The notes beneath the pieces are model-generated. The model was not told the DNA's origin, searched no databases, and saw only the letters and a list, made by a program, of their open reading frames with translations. Below are positions 1-9,033 of a DNA stretch of 64,000 nt, piece by piece. The number at the start of each line of letters is the position of its first letter. The stretch's first letter is position 1. The position numbers and the translations under genes are program-made. The DNA lies in assembly GCF_900099835.1 (NCBI RefSeq), contig NZ_FNKP01000004.1, forward strand, positions 372,001 to 436,000, read 5' to 3'. This stretch comes from Paraburkholderia fungorum (lineage in GTDB: Bacteria > Pseudomonadota > Gammaproteobacteria > Burkholderiales > Burkholderiaceae).

Positions 1-2031
1 ACAGCCTTCAATGGCAAGGACGAGGTAATAGGCGTGACAGATGCCCGTTCGCTTGGGACTACGTACGTACGCGACGGGTTTGGGAACACCATCCAGAGGA
101 CGAGCCCGGACACTGGTATCGACAAATTCTGGTACGACTTGAGCGGCAACATTATCAGGAAGGTGGACGCGCGGGGCGTAGAAACGGATTTCGCATATGA
201 CGCCGCCAGTCGATTGATCAGTCAGACCTTTCCGACAGCGTCCTCGGAAAACGTTACGTTCGGTTATGACGCTACGGCGAACGGTAACAAGGGTGTCGGC
301 CACCTGACGTCTTTCACCGACCCAAGCGGTTCGACGGCCTCGGTTTATGATGCGCTCGGACGAGTCGTATCCGACGCAAGGCTGGTTGCGGGTGTGTCTC
401 ATGTCATGACTTACACCTATGATCGTGCCGATAACATCCTCACAGAAACCTATCCCTCGGGCCGTATCGTCGCCTACGCGCGCGACGCGACGGGCCGCAT
501 TACCGCGGTAACGACGCAGCAGAATTCGGGTGCCGCGCAGGTCAGTATCGTAGCTGGCGCGAGTTACCAACCGTTTGGCCCACTCGCTGGCTTAACCTTT
601 GGTAACGGTCTCGCTGCGTCAATCACGTCTGATCTGGATTACCAACCAACCGGTTTTAAGGTAACAAACGGTACGACGACGATCCAGAACATCACTAACG
701 GCTTCGACGCGTCGGGCAATATCACATCGATCACCGACCACCTGGCGACCTCCCGCAGCCAGAACCTGGTTTACGACGATCTCAACCGTCTAGCGACCGC
801 AAGCGGTACCTATGGCACACAAACCTACACCTACGATGGGGTAAGCAACCGACTATCGCGCAGTGCCAACGGTACGACGGAAGCCTATGCTTATCCATCC
901 AGCTCCAACCGTTTGGCATCGGTCACCACCTCGGGAGGGAGCGCACGGAACTTTTCATATGAAGCGAGCGGTCAGATGTCGCAAGATGTGCGCGACAGCG
1001 GCCAAACCTACGTTTTTACGGTGAACGGAGACGGACGAGACGCCGCCGTCTCACTGAACGGCGAGGTGGCTGGCAGTTACCTTTACAATGCGCTGGGACA
1101 GCGGGTGCAGAAGATCGCGGGTGGTATCACCACCCAGTTGATATTCGATCGCGCTGGCCGCCTCATGGAAGAGACGGATGGTTATGGCGCAGTGCTGCGG
1201 GACTATGTCTGGTTGGACAGGGTTCCAGTGGCACTGGTGGATGACACTGGTTCAAGCCCGGTGATCTATTACATCCACACGGACCAGCTGGGCACGCCAC
1301 AGAAGATGACTGATGGATCCGCGAATATTGTATGGGACAATGTTACGGATCCGTTCGGTAATTCGGTTGCGACACAGGGAACAAGCTGGAGCGCGGCGAA
1401 CTGGGGCAGCTTCAACTGGGCTGGGACGATGCTGTCGTTGAGCAACCTCCGGTTCCCCGGGCAGTACTTTGACCGAGAGAGCGGGCTAAACCAGAACTGG
1501 AATCGGGACTACGATCCAACCACGGGGCGGTATGTGCAAAGCGACCCGGTGGGTTTGATTGGTGGCGTCAATACCTATCAATATTTAGCGAATCCTGTAA
1601 CGTGGATTGATCCGTTCGGATTAGAGAAAACTTACCAGACATACACAAAGCTCAACCCAGTTACCGGAGAAGTCTATACAGGCAGAACTAGCGGCGATGG
1701 AGATCCGCTGGCGAACATCGCGAGGCGCGATCGATACCATCACATGGGTGATAGGGGTTTCGGGCCTGCAGTTCTTGACGTATCTTCCACAGATGCCTGC
1801 GCGATTCGCGGTCGGGAGCAATTGCTGATTGACGCGCACGGTGGCGCGCGCTCTATGGGCGGAACGTCGGGTAACGCAATCAACGGGATCTCGCCCTACA
1901 ATCCTAAACTTTCAACGTTTTTGGGGGCTGCAGAAGCGGAGTTTGGCCCTATTGGCGGAAGCGGCGGCGGAGGAGCAAACCTCCCGCATGGAATTATTCC
2001 CGACCCGAAGACCGAGATTCCATACGAGTAA
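1..2031 (+). CDS. Rhs/YD-repeat polymorphic toxin, C-terminal part (5' end outside window)
   Basis: The frame is open from the first base, so only the last 676 residues are present. YD repeats such as YDDLNRL and YDALGR fill most of it and form the Rhs shell that encloses the toxic tip. The usual end of the core follows: HTDQLGTPQKMTD, then GRYVQSDPVGL, then DPFGL ending at local residue 541, the point where Rhs tips are normally cleaved. The last 135 residues are the variable tip. It begins with YTKLNPVTGEVYTGRTSG, has RDRYHHM, GREQLLIDAHGG and GGTSGNAINGISP, and ends in a Gly-rich tail. The pattern Y..Y..VYTGRT suggests a GIY-YIG/URI-type nuclease tip, but this is inference. Rhs toxins are usually delivered by type VI secretion; the N-terminal delivery part is not visible. 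An immunity gene follows 3 bases after the stop. Confidence 0.93.
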   Translation, partial: TAFNGKDEVIGVTDARSLGTTYVRDGFGNTIQRTSPDTGIDKFWYDLSGNIIRKVDARGVETDFAYDAASRLISQTFPTASSENVTFGYDATANGNKGVGHLTSFTDPSGSTASVYDALGRVVSDARLVAGVSHVMTYTYDRADNILTETYPSGRIVAYARDATGRITAVTTQQNSGAAQVSIVAGASYQPFGPLAGLTFGNGLAASITSDLDYQPTGFKVTNGTTTIQNITNGFDASGNITSITDHLATSRSQNLVYDDLNRLATASGTYGTQTYTYDGVSNRLSRSANGTTEAYAYPSSSNRLASVTTSGGSARNFSYEASGQMSQDVRDSGQTYVFTVNGDGRDAAVSLNGEVAGSYLYNALGQRVQKIAGGITTQLIFDRAGRLMEETDGYGAVLRDYVWLDRVPVALVDDTGSSPVIYYIHTDQLGTPQKMTDGSANIVWDNVTDPFGNSVATQGTSWSAANWGSFNWAGTMLSLSNLRFPGQYFDRESGLNQNWNRDYDPTTGRYVQSDPVGLIGGVNTYQYLANPVTWIDPFGLEKTYQTYTKLNPVTGEVYTGRTSGDGDPLANIARRDRYHHMGDRGFGPAVLDVSSTDACAIRGREQLLIDAHGGARSMGGTSGNAINGISPYNPKLSTFLGAAEAEFGPIGGSGGGGANLPHGIIPDPKTEIPYE

Positions 2032-2034
2032 AAA

Positions 2035-2496
2035 ATGGCGAAAATAAGAGGACGAGGCAAGGTCGGTGACGTTGTAAAAATCGACCTTGCGAATGGCATT
2101 TTCGGATACGGGCGAGTTTTACCCGAGCCCTTGATGGCTTTCTATGATCTCGGGTCAACTGAACCACTCACCTTGCCGGAAATCGTTGGCTCGCCAGTTT
2201 TGTTTCTGGTTAGCGTGATGTACCGTGCGATTAAGTCGGAGCAGTGGGAGGTCATTGGGACCTGTCCGCTTGAGGAGCGGCTTGCAATCAAGCCCAGGTT
2301 TTTTATGCACGACATGTTTAGCAAGAAATTTTCGATCTATTTCGAGGGAAAAATTACCCCTGCCTCTCGGGAAGACTGTTTGGGTCTCGAGCGGGCGGCG
2401 GTATGGGAAGCCGCCCACATCGAGGACCGTTTGCGCAACCACTTTGCCGGCGTGCCGGATCCGACAACGCAACGTTTGAAACTCCCTGATGCGTAG
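2035..2496 (+). CDS. Imm26-type immunity protein for the Rhs toxin
   Basis: A 153-residue protein starting 3 bases after the Rhs stop codon. It begins GKVGDVVKIDLANGIFGYGRVL, continues with AFYDLG, PVLFLVSVMYRAIKSEQWEVIG and PLEE.L, and so follows the Imm26 pattern (GD.f.i.l..g.ygyGrvl...f.dl...PvlF.v.vm..aik.g.W.vig..pL). Members of this family neutralise the tip of polymorphic toxins, and the position directly behind a toxin tip agrees. No signal peptide or membrane segment is visible, so it should act in the cytoplasm against an incoming toxin. The pairing with this particular tip is inferred from gene order only. Confidence 0.82.
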   Translation: MAKIRGRGKVGDVVKIDLANGIFGYGRVLPEPLMAFYDLGSTEPLTLPEIVGSPVLFLVSVMYRAIKSEQWEVIGTCPLEERLAIKPRFFMHDMFSKKFSIYFEGKITPASREDCLGLERAAVWEAAHIEDRLRNHFAGVPDPTTQRLKLPDA

Positions 2497-3213
2497 TGTA
2501 TTTCGGCATACTGAAGAATAATGGGTTGCTGTCGCAAGCACCTTCGCCATGCTGACTTGGAGTGTAGGGCGCATCGCTGGAACCAACGTCCTAAAGCCGT
2601 AAAGTTTATTGCACCGGGAAGCTTGAGACCGACAGTGTTGCCGGCCTGATCCTAAAAGACTTTGCACTTCCAATCTTCGCTTCTGCAAGCCGCACATAGA
2701 ATGAGATGGCTTTCGGCAGCCTAATCTGCATTATCAGGAAGTTAAGGTCGGGGCGTAGTTGCCTAATGGACCCGGACACCGATTAGCCGAGAATACTCGG
2801 CGCGAAGACATGTCTACAAGCAAGCAACGGCGTACGTTCCCCCCGAATGGAAGCACGCCCCGCATCCCTTGCCCTGGACCAGAGCTATAGGCGTTGCTTG
2901 CAGGGGATGGCGAAACCTACGTTCGAACGCGGATTTAGTAGCTCCTATCGTGCGTTGAGTCTTCTCACACTCCGTCGCAGGTCGCTATGTGGGACTGTGA
3001 CGGTTGCAAGATGCTGGTGACGCTCGAAGTCGCGGAGCCGCAGTTGGACGATGATGGCGTCTACTTCATCTACCCTGTGCCCCGCAACCGCAATGGGCTG
3101 CAAGCATTGCCGAGACCGAACGCGAACGACCACTGGAGCAGGAGCAGGAGCAGGGTCACAAGTAAGGTATATTTGTCGGCGCCGCCCGGTTAGGGCCATA
3201 TACGACTTGAATA
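2497..3213. other. Gene-poor interval, possible decayed zinc-ribbon gene
   Basis: No convincing gene in 717 bases. A short + strand frame at 2987-3193 reads MWDCDGCKMLVTLEVAEP and then GVYFIYPVPRNRNGL. It looks like a small zinc ribbon (CxxC present) whose second CxxC pair became Tyr and Pro, so it may be a gene remnant. No clear ribosome binding site was seen for it. Confidence 0.3.
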
Positions 3214-4017
3214 ATGATCGCGAATCTCACCGACGCATGGAGCAGCCTTAAGAACGTCCCGAACATCGTCGGAATATTCGTTGCAGGCATGACTGCTGTG
3301 GCCGGCGCAACGGGCGCGCTATTTGGCGTTGTAATCACCGCGCTGGTAAGCCTGCGCAATACGCGCAAGACGCTCGACGGTCAGCGCGTTACTGCCGCCC
3401 GATCTGCGTCCACGTTCATTGGCGACAAGCGCCAAAAGTGGATAGACGACCTTCGAGACGACATGGCCCTTTTCATAGCGAACACGCATGAGCTCGTGGC
3501 CATCTGGCTAATGTTCGTAATAGAGCAGGAAGATGACAACACTGTTAACCCGATGGATGCTGCGAGGGTCGCGCGTGAGCATCTGAAAGCGCACATTAAG
3601 TTGAATCGGGACAACACAGAGCGCGACGCCGCGCACCAACAGGTTTTAACACGAATACGATTTCGGCTGAACCCATTAGAAACAGAACATCTCGAATTAC
3701 TGAAGACGCTATATCGGGTGGGGCACGCATTAGAAACCATGGTAAACGGTATAGCGAGGCGTGAGATTCTAGCAACTAAGTTGTCATCAGACATTTATCA
3801 AGATCTTGATAAATGCGCTGCCTACACCACGGCGATATTTAAAGGGGAATGGAACCGAATCGCTCGAGAAGTCGCGGAGCCTGAGAAATTGCTTGAGTCG
3901 ATAATTGCAAAGCCCTTGCTCAACGTTGGCGCCTTAGCGGCCGAACTGCAAAAGAGGAGGCTTAGTATCCGTCCCACGTCTGTAGCGAGTAAGTCAAGAA
4001 GGGGGCAGACGCCATGA
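3214..4017 (+). CDS. Membrane-anchored helical protein, first of a tandem paralogous pair
   Basis: 267 residues, no family recognised. One or two hydrophobic stretches lie near the N-terminus (about residues 15-47, NIVGIFVAGMTAVAGATGAL onward), then a basic stop-transfer region (RNTRKTLDGQR) and a long, largely helical cytoplasmic body. It shares two blocks with the next gene: STFIGDKRQKWIDDLR followed by IANTHELVAIW, and KGEWNRIAREVAEPEKLLE followed by IIAKPL. The two genes overlap by 4 bases (ATGA), so they are translationally coupled. Membrane anchors joined to a helical domain with an R/KxKWIxxLR block are often found in defence islands. Function here is unknown. No strong ribosome binding site precedes the ATG. 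Confidence 0.8.
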   Translation: MIANLTDAWSSLKNVPNIVGIFVAGMTAVAGATGALFGVVITALVSLRNTRKTLDGQRVTAARSASTFIGDKRQKWIDDLRDDMALFIANTHELVAIWLMFVIEQEDDNTVNPMDAARVAREHLKAHIKLNRDNTERDAAHQQVLTRIRFRLNPLETEHLELLKTLYRVGHALETMVNGIARREILATKLSSDIYQDLDKCAAYTTAIFKGEWNRIAREVAEPEKLLESIIAKPLLNVGALAAELQKRRLSIRPTSVASKSRRGQTP

Positions 4018-4820
4018 GTATCCACACGGCGGGGTGGGCAATCATCGGCTCCGTGTCCATCGGCGCCCTGTCCATCCTCGGCAACATCTACCTTGCTTTC
4101 AAGAGCCGCAACCAGGTGATTGACCAAGCGGCCAGCCAATTCAAGCAAGCCGCCGCGTCTCTCGACGTGCAACGAACCTCTACAGCACGCGCAGCATCCA
4201 CGTTCATCGCTGACAAGCGCCAAAAGTGGATAGATGAACTGCGCACGGAAACCTCCCACTATATAGCGCTGACGCTGGAACTGACGGAAGCCTGGAAGCG
4301 TCTCTGCGACGCGATGAACGAAGTATGGTACGAGGTGAATCGAAGCCCGCAGGACCAGCTTGATGAATGCGCAGATTTGCGCTCCAAGTTTGAGCACAGC
4401 ATCGCGGCAAGCAACAGCGAGCACTATCAGCTTCTGGTTCGCGTCACCATGCGACTGAACAATGACGAGTTGACCCACCAAGGTTTGATTAATGCTCTCA
4501 GGAAGCTGCGCGGCCTACTCGCTGACCTCCAAGTGCGTGCGCAGCAGGATAGGACTGACATTCGTGATCTATTGATCCTAACGGAAAGCGAGTCTCAGTT
4601 CGCAACCGGCTTTACCAAGTCGATCCTCAAGGAAGAATGGCAGAAGTTGAAGCGCGAAGTAGCCGATCCTGAGCGTCTGATTGCGGACATCCTCGCTACC
4701 GGCCCATCTCTAGACTACGGCTTAGAGACGCTCGTTCGTAAGGGAGTAGCTCGCGTATCCTCACCGCTCTCAACTGTTGCGCCAGCGCCGACTTCAGCCC
4801 CTCCCAGCTCTAACCCATAA
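4014..4820 (+). CDS. Membrane-anchored helical protein, second of a tandem paralogous pair
   Basis: 268 residues, no family recognised. The ATG overlaps the stop of the previous gene and follows a purine-rich GGGGGCAG. A hydrophobic N-terminus (about residues 5-30, WAIIGSVSIGALSILGNIYLAF) precedes a basic segment and a helical body. It repeats the two blocks of its neighbour: STFIADKRQKWIDELR with IALTLELTEAW, and KEEWQKLKREVADPERLIADILA. The C-terminus is a Ser/Ala/Pro-rich tail (APAPTSAPPSSNP). The pair probably arose by duplication and may form a hetero-oligomer at the membrane; that is inference. Confidence 0.8.
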   Translation: MSIHTAGWAIIGSVSIGALSILGNIYLAFKSRNQVIDQAASQFKQAAASLDVQRTSTARAASTFIADKRQKWIDELRTETSHYIALTLELTEAWKRLCDAMNEVWYEVNRSPQDQLDECADLRSKFEHSIAASNSEHYQLLVRVTMRLNNDELTHQGLINALRKLRGLLADLQVRAQQDRTDIRDLLILTESESQFATGFTKSILKEEWQKLKREVADPERLIADILATGPSLDYGLETLVRKGVARVSSPLSTVAPAPTSAPPSSNP

Positions 4821-5281
4821 CGCTAAATCCTCCCACGACTTCACCTCAACTTCGGGAAGGTCGGTATTCCGTTGCTGCGAACCTTCGGTATGGCTGTCCC
4901 CCGGTGCCGGTAATTGTGGACCCTGAATGTCCCGCCTGCAGGAGTAGCTAGCTGAAGCGCTGCGACGACCGTCACCCGAGTCACCCAGATCTCCTAAGCG
5001 GCCGTAGATGCTGGAATTGCCACCGTTCGTTGCCCGCAAGGCTTGCATCATCGATCAGACCACAGAAATCAACGCGTGAGCATTGCACAAGTGCGAATAG
5101 TCAAAGCTGTTGATCTATACAGCCCGACGGCAGATAACGATGACAACAACGGGCAAGTCGAGTTGAACCGATCGGGCGCATTACTTGGGAGTGGACATTC
5201 GATACCGGATAGATGGCTGTCGAGTAGTCGCTACTATCATGCTAATCTTGCCGTTTCGTGTGAAATAGCGATATTGAGCTT
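4821..5281. other. Intergenic interval with no visible gene
   Basis: 461 bases between two genes on the same strand. Short frames exist on both strands but none has a recognisable motif or ribosome binding site. The last 60 bases are more AT-rich and probably hold the promoter of the next gene. Confidence 0.4.
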
Positions 5282-6001
5282 ATGGCGGATGCAACGGCTG
5301 TGACAAGCGTGGATTGGATAACCGTAGTTGCGTCCAGCGCTGTAATCAGCGCCTTTGTCAACGTATGTTGGGGCGCAGCTTCGAAGTTGCTGGATCGCGC
5401 ACGAGAAAATGCGAAGGACAAACATCGGATTGATCATGTCAAACTCGCCGTTGCACAGCAGCTCGAAGCCTTTGCGAAGAGCTGCCACACCTACATCGAA
5501 GACGTTCAGGAAGCGATCGGCAGATATCACAATCACGAAGAGAAAGCTTTCGATAATATCCAAGGGGCGTTCGTCCTCCGGTTCGACCCTGAACCTAAAT
5601 GGGAAGAGCTATCGGTGGGGTTCGTCTCAACCGTCAAAGCGATGCCCCGCGAGTTTGACTACTCAGCCGAGTGGATTGGTCGCGCAGGCCTATGGGCTGG
5701 CATTGACGACCAATATGAATTCGAGTCTGAGCGGGCAGCGTATTACGGTTTGAAGGCTATGCGTGTCGCGGCAAGCGTGCGCAACGAGATCGGCGCCGTC
5801 GGTGATAGTCGCTTGCAGATGGCCGCTGCCGAGCGGTCGTTTCGAAAGTTGATAGAGACCAAACGGAAGGGTTTTAGAGTAAGCGGCGACGACATAGACG
5901 TCCTTCCTGAATTACGAGCCATGTTCATACAAGAGTCGGAACATTGGCTGACAAAACCACGGATCGACACAGTGCCAGATGTTGATGTTGACTTAGCGTA
6001 A
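5282..6001 (+). CDS. Membrane-anchored hypothetical protein
   Basis: 239 residues, family not recognised. The N-terminal stretch WITVVASSAVISAFVNVCWG (about residues 12-31) is a probable single membrane segment. A basic, charged, helical cytoplasmic region follows (KLLDRARENAKDKHRIDHVKLAVAQQLEAFAKSC in part). The overall plan, a short N-terminal anchor and a soluble helical domain, is the same as in the two genes upstream, but I see no shared motif. The ATG at 5282 is the only start that keeps the whole membrane segment. It may belong to the same accessory module as the ATPase downstream. Confidence 0.72.
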   Translation: MADATAVTSVDWITVVASSAVISAFVNVCWGAASKLLDRARENAKDKHRIDHVKLAVAQQLEAFAKSCHTYIEDVQEAIGRYHNHEEKAFDNIQGAFVLRFDPEPKWEELSVGFVSTVKAMPREFDYSAEWIGRAGLWAGIDDQYEFESERAAYYGLKAMRVAASVRNEIGAVGDSRLQMAAAERSFRKLIETKRKGFRVSGDDIDVLPELRAMFIQESEHWLTKPRIDTVPDVDVDLA

Positions 6002-6251
6002 CGCGCGGCTGGGTCGCCGGATCACGAAAAAGCCGAGCTAATTCGCTCTAGCGCTATGAGGCAAGCTTTACCACACTCGGACGCCATTCTTGACATGCGG
6101 ATTGTGGCGGGCAGACCAAGCGGTAAATCGTCGGTACTATTTGGCGTCATCGGTCGCATTAATGTCGCGTCGACAGGTCAGGGCTCCTGGCTGCTCGCCA
6201 CGCGCAGAAACGCACGCGTATTAAGAGCAAACATTCTGGGGAAGCGGATAT

Positions 6252-7607
6252 ATGACGATCGCGGGGTTCGACAAACAGGCGATTCGCGAGCAACTTAAGG
6301 TCGCGCTATCAGCCGCGCAACCAGTGCGCACGCCAGAGAAACTCAAGGGCCGGGAGCGTGAGCTAGAGGACATCGATCGCGCCATATCGGCCCGTGGGCG
6401 CAACATCTTCATTTTTGGCGACCGTGGCGTTGGCAAAAGTTCATTAGGCGCAACCGCAGCCTACGAGTACCAGAGCGCGGACAATCGCCCCATAATTGTA
6501 GGCGGCTCACCCAACGAGACCTTCGATTCCATCATCGCTAATATCGCGAATCAAGCGATCGGGTACTCGCGGACAACTAACGTCAAGGAGCAGTCCGGTA
6601 TCTCGCTTGAGTGGCGCGGGCTGAAGTGGCAGCAGGGCCGAGAGGTTAGCGCCAAAGATGTGAAGGAGCAACTCAGAACGGTCGGCGACGCAGTAGATTT
6701 GCTTGGGGAAGTTGCGCGCGTGCATTCGAAGCAGCCCGTCGTCGTTATCGACGAGTTCGACACAATTCCAGACACGGAAGAACGCAACCGGTTCGCGGCA
6801 CTACTCAAAGCGCTCGGCGACCGCGAAGTGGACCTCAAATTCATCTTCACAGGCGTTGGGCGCTCGCTCGAAGGACTGCTCGGAGCGCATCAATCGGCCT
6901 ACCGCCAACTCGCAACGTTCGAGGTACACCGCCTTGGCTGGGATGCGCGACGCGAGATTGTCATCCAAGCAGCGCAGGAATTCGGGTTGGATGTGGACAA
7001 CGATGTGAACTGGCGCATTGCGATTGTCAGTGACGGTTTCCCGCACTACGTGCACTTGATCACCGAGCATATGATATGGCAGGCCTTCGATGACGACGGC
7101 GACTGCGACACGCTGGGGCCGCACCATTACCAGTTGGGCTTGCGAAAGGCAATCGAGCAAATCAATGTCGAGTTGAAGCGCCCGTACGAACGAGCTGTGC
7201 TGCATCGGGCACCCGAGTGGGAGGACCTCGTTTGGGCAACTGCTGACGGCGAGGACTTGATCCGGCCGAGCAAGGACATTCAGCACTCTTACCGGTCGAT
7301 TGTCGAGCGTCGCAACAGTCCAGTAATACTCGAGAACGGAAAGTTCGCGGAATCACTGCGTCGACTAAAGGCAGAAAACTATGGCTCGGTACTAGAGGGG
7401 GTGCCCCAACGACAGGGCTGGTACACGTACCGGGAAAAGATGCTGCGAGGCTTTGTACGTATGCAGGCCGAGGCGTCAGGTATCGAGCTTAATGGCGAGG
7501 TCCCGCTGCAGCGGCAGCGAATGCATGTGCCGGCGAACATGCGAAGCGGATACCAAGAGGCGCGCGTACCGAGCAACGTTCGTCTGCGCGACGATCGCAA
7601 GAGGTGA
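6252..7607 (+). CDS. STAND/Orc1-like P-loop ATPase
   Basis: 451 residues. The ATP-binding core is easy to read: Walker A GDRGVGKSS at about residue 56, Walker B VVVIDEFD at about 164, and a sensor-like FIFTGVGRS at about 198. KLKGRERELEDIDRAI before Walker A is the usual entry to STAND or Orc1/Cdc6-like ATPases. The segment SDGFPHYVHLITEHM is typical of the lid or winged-helix part of such proteins. There is no transmembrane segment and no recognisable effector domain, and the C-terminus is basic. The ribosome binding site is GGGGAAG just before the ATG. STAND ATPases often act as sensors or switches in immunity. Position between membrane-anchored proteins and a PIN-like protein suggests that role, but it is inference. 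Confidence 0.85.
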   Translation: MTIAGFDKQAIREQLKVALSAAQPVRTPEKLKGRERELEDIDRAISARGRNIFIFGDRGVGKSSLGATAAYEYQSADNRPIIVGGSPNETFDSIIANIANQAIGYSRTTNVKEQSGISLEWRGLKWQQGREVSAKDVKEQLRTVGDAVDLLGEVARVHSKQPVVVIDEFDTIPDTEERNRFAALLKALGDREVDLKFIFTGVGRSLEGLLGAHQSAYRQLATFEVHRLGWDARREIVIQAAQEFGLDVDNDVNWRIAIVSDGFPHYVHLITEHMIWQAFDDDGDCDTLGPHHYQLGLRKAIEQINVELKRPYERAVLHRAPEWEDLVWATADGEDLIRPSKDIQHSYRSIVERRNSPVILENGKFAESLRRLKAENYGSVLEGVPQRQGWYTYREKMLRGFVRMQAEASGIELNGEVPLQRQRMHVPANMRSGYQEARVPSNVRLRDDRKR

Positions 7608-7792
7608 GACTGCGCAACACACGTTGCCCGAGCTAAGTACCGCACGGTGCACTTCGAACGCCCCTCGTAAACGGTGAGACGGTAGGCTCGGCTCGCAACG
7701 TCGTGATCCTGGCGCCGGAATACGCGAAGGTCAAAGCTGTGCTGGTGACTTCAATATTTGGATACCGTACACCCTTTACCCCCGGACAAACA

Positions 7793-8935
7793 ATGATGCA
7801 CACCGACACTCCACTCCATCTGGATATTGCGCAAGCTCCAGCGCGATGCCTATGGCTTCTCGACAGAAATCTGGTGGAGTGGATCATGCAAGCGAATGGA
7901 GCCAACCCGAAGCTAGACGACGCGAAGCGGGCTATGCTGACCGCGCTATCCACGATCGATCACAAGGGAAGCTACATCAGCCCGCTGGTTTCGATCATCG
8001 AAGGTGAGAAAGGGCGGTTTGATACGGCTGAGGAGAAGGCCGAATGTCTAGAAGCGGAAACCGCGGCGGTTCGAAAATTTTTTAAAGCCGCGACTCTTGA
8101 TTCTGACTACCTTAAAGCAAACGAATCCCTCGCCTCACTCGTCTTTACTCAACATCGGGAAGGCTTCGGGACGCAACGAGAGATTTTTTTTCGACAGGCG
8201 CGAGGCCTGCTTGTTGAAATAGCTAAAAAAGTAGAGCGAAAGCGCATTCAAGAACAACTCATCACCATCGCGACGTCCGTAGGGCTGGCGCTCAATGACC
8301 CCATTCTCGTTTTTTCTATCGCGTGCCTGCATCAAAATGATTGCGCACGAGATGTGCTCAAACCGCGAGACGACTCGATTTTCAATGCGCTCAATGACGT
8401 GCATCTGGTAAGCCGAATCTCCGCCGTAATGGCCGTTGGACTGGCACATGATTCAAGTCTCTCGTTCGGCTTTCTGACCGGAGATATCGGATTGCGAGAA
8501 GTCCTGCGTTTCGTGCAGTTCGGCACCCCAAAGATCTCTGAGGACGGCACGGTTTTCACCGAACTCAAATACTCTGCCGATCTATACCGTGGCCTCGGAC
8601 AGGACGAACGCGAGCTGCTGAAGAATCGCCTCGAACTACCAGCACCCTTCGACAGCGATAATTTAGAGCCAGCGCACACTTACGAGTCAATCACGGCAGG
8701 CACGGAAGCAGCTTGTCACGAGTCTATGGGTATAGCCGCCCAACTCGCCGCAGCTGGAAAGATGCAAGAATGGGCGATGCAGCGAGCAGTGGCAAGTGGG
8801 CTAATAATCTCGTGGCAGTGGTTGACGAAAGACAGCGTTAGCCGTGCAACGTGGAAGGTGGATCGTCAACGCTTGGATGCTATCGTTTTCCCTGAAAGTT
8901 CAATGTCGCGCGAAGCTCAGACGCGACATCCATAA
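7793..8935 (+). CDS. PIN-like domain protein, putative nuclease
   Basis: About 380 residues from the ATG at 7793; an upstream GTG at 7703 would add 30 residues with no family character. The PIN fold is suggested by three acidic positions in the usual order: LWLLDRNLVEW near the N-terminus, SPLVSIIEGEKG, and NALNDVHLVSRISAV in the middle. PIN domains are metal-dependent RNases, common as toxins and defence effectors. The protein is longer than a solitary PIN domain and the C-terminal third is unassigned. It follows the STAND-like ATPase by under 200 bases on the same strand, an arrangement that would fit a sensor and effector pair. Neither candidate start has a good ribosome binding site. Confidence 0.68.
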   Translation: MMHTDTPLHLDIAQAPARCLWLLDRNLVEWIMQANGANPKLDDAKRAMLTALSTIDHKGSYISPLVSIIEGEKGRFDTAEEKAECLEAETAAVRKFFKAATLDSDYLKANESLASLVFTQHREGFGTQREIFFRQARGLLVEIAKKVERKRIQEQLITIATSVGLALNDPILVFSIACLHQNDCARDVLKPRDDSIFNALNDVHLVSRISAVMAVGLAHDSSLSFGFLTGDIGLREVLRFVQFGTPKISEDGTVFTELKYSADLYRGLGQDERELLKNRLELPAPFDSDNLEPAHTYESITAGTEAACHESMGIAAQLAAAGKMQEWAMQRAVASGLIISWQWLTKDSVSRATWKVDRQRLDAIVFPESSMSREAQTRHP

Positions 8936-9033
8936 TAGAAAGATCTGTTGTTTATATCGATCGACAGGGGAAAAAGAGGCATTGATTCGGACAGACATAC
9001 CGCACCCCAAAAAAACGCGGTGTAAGTCATCGA

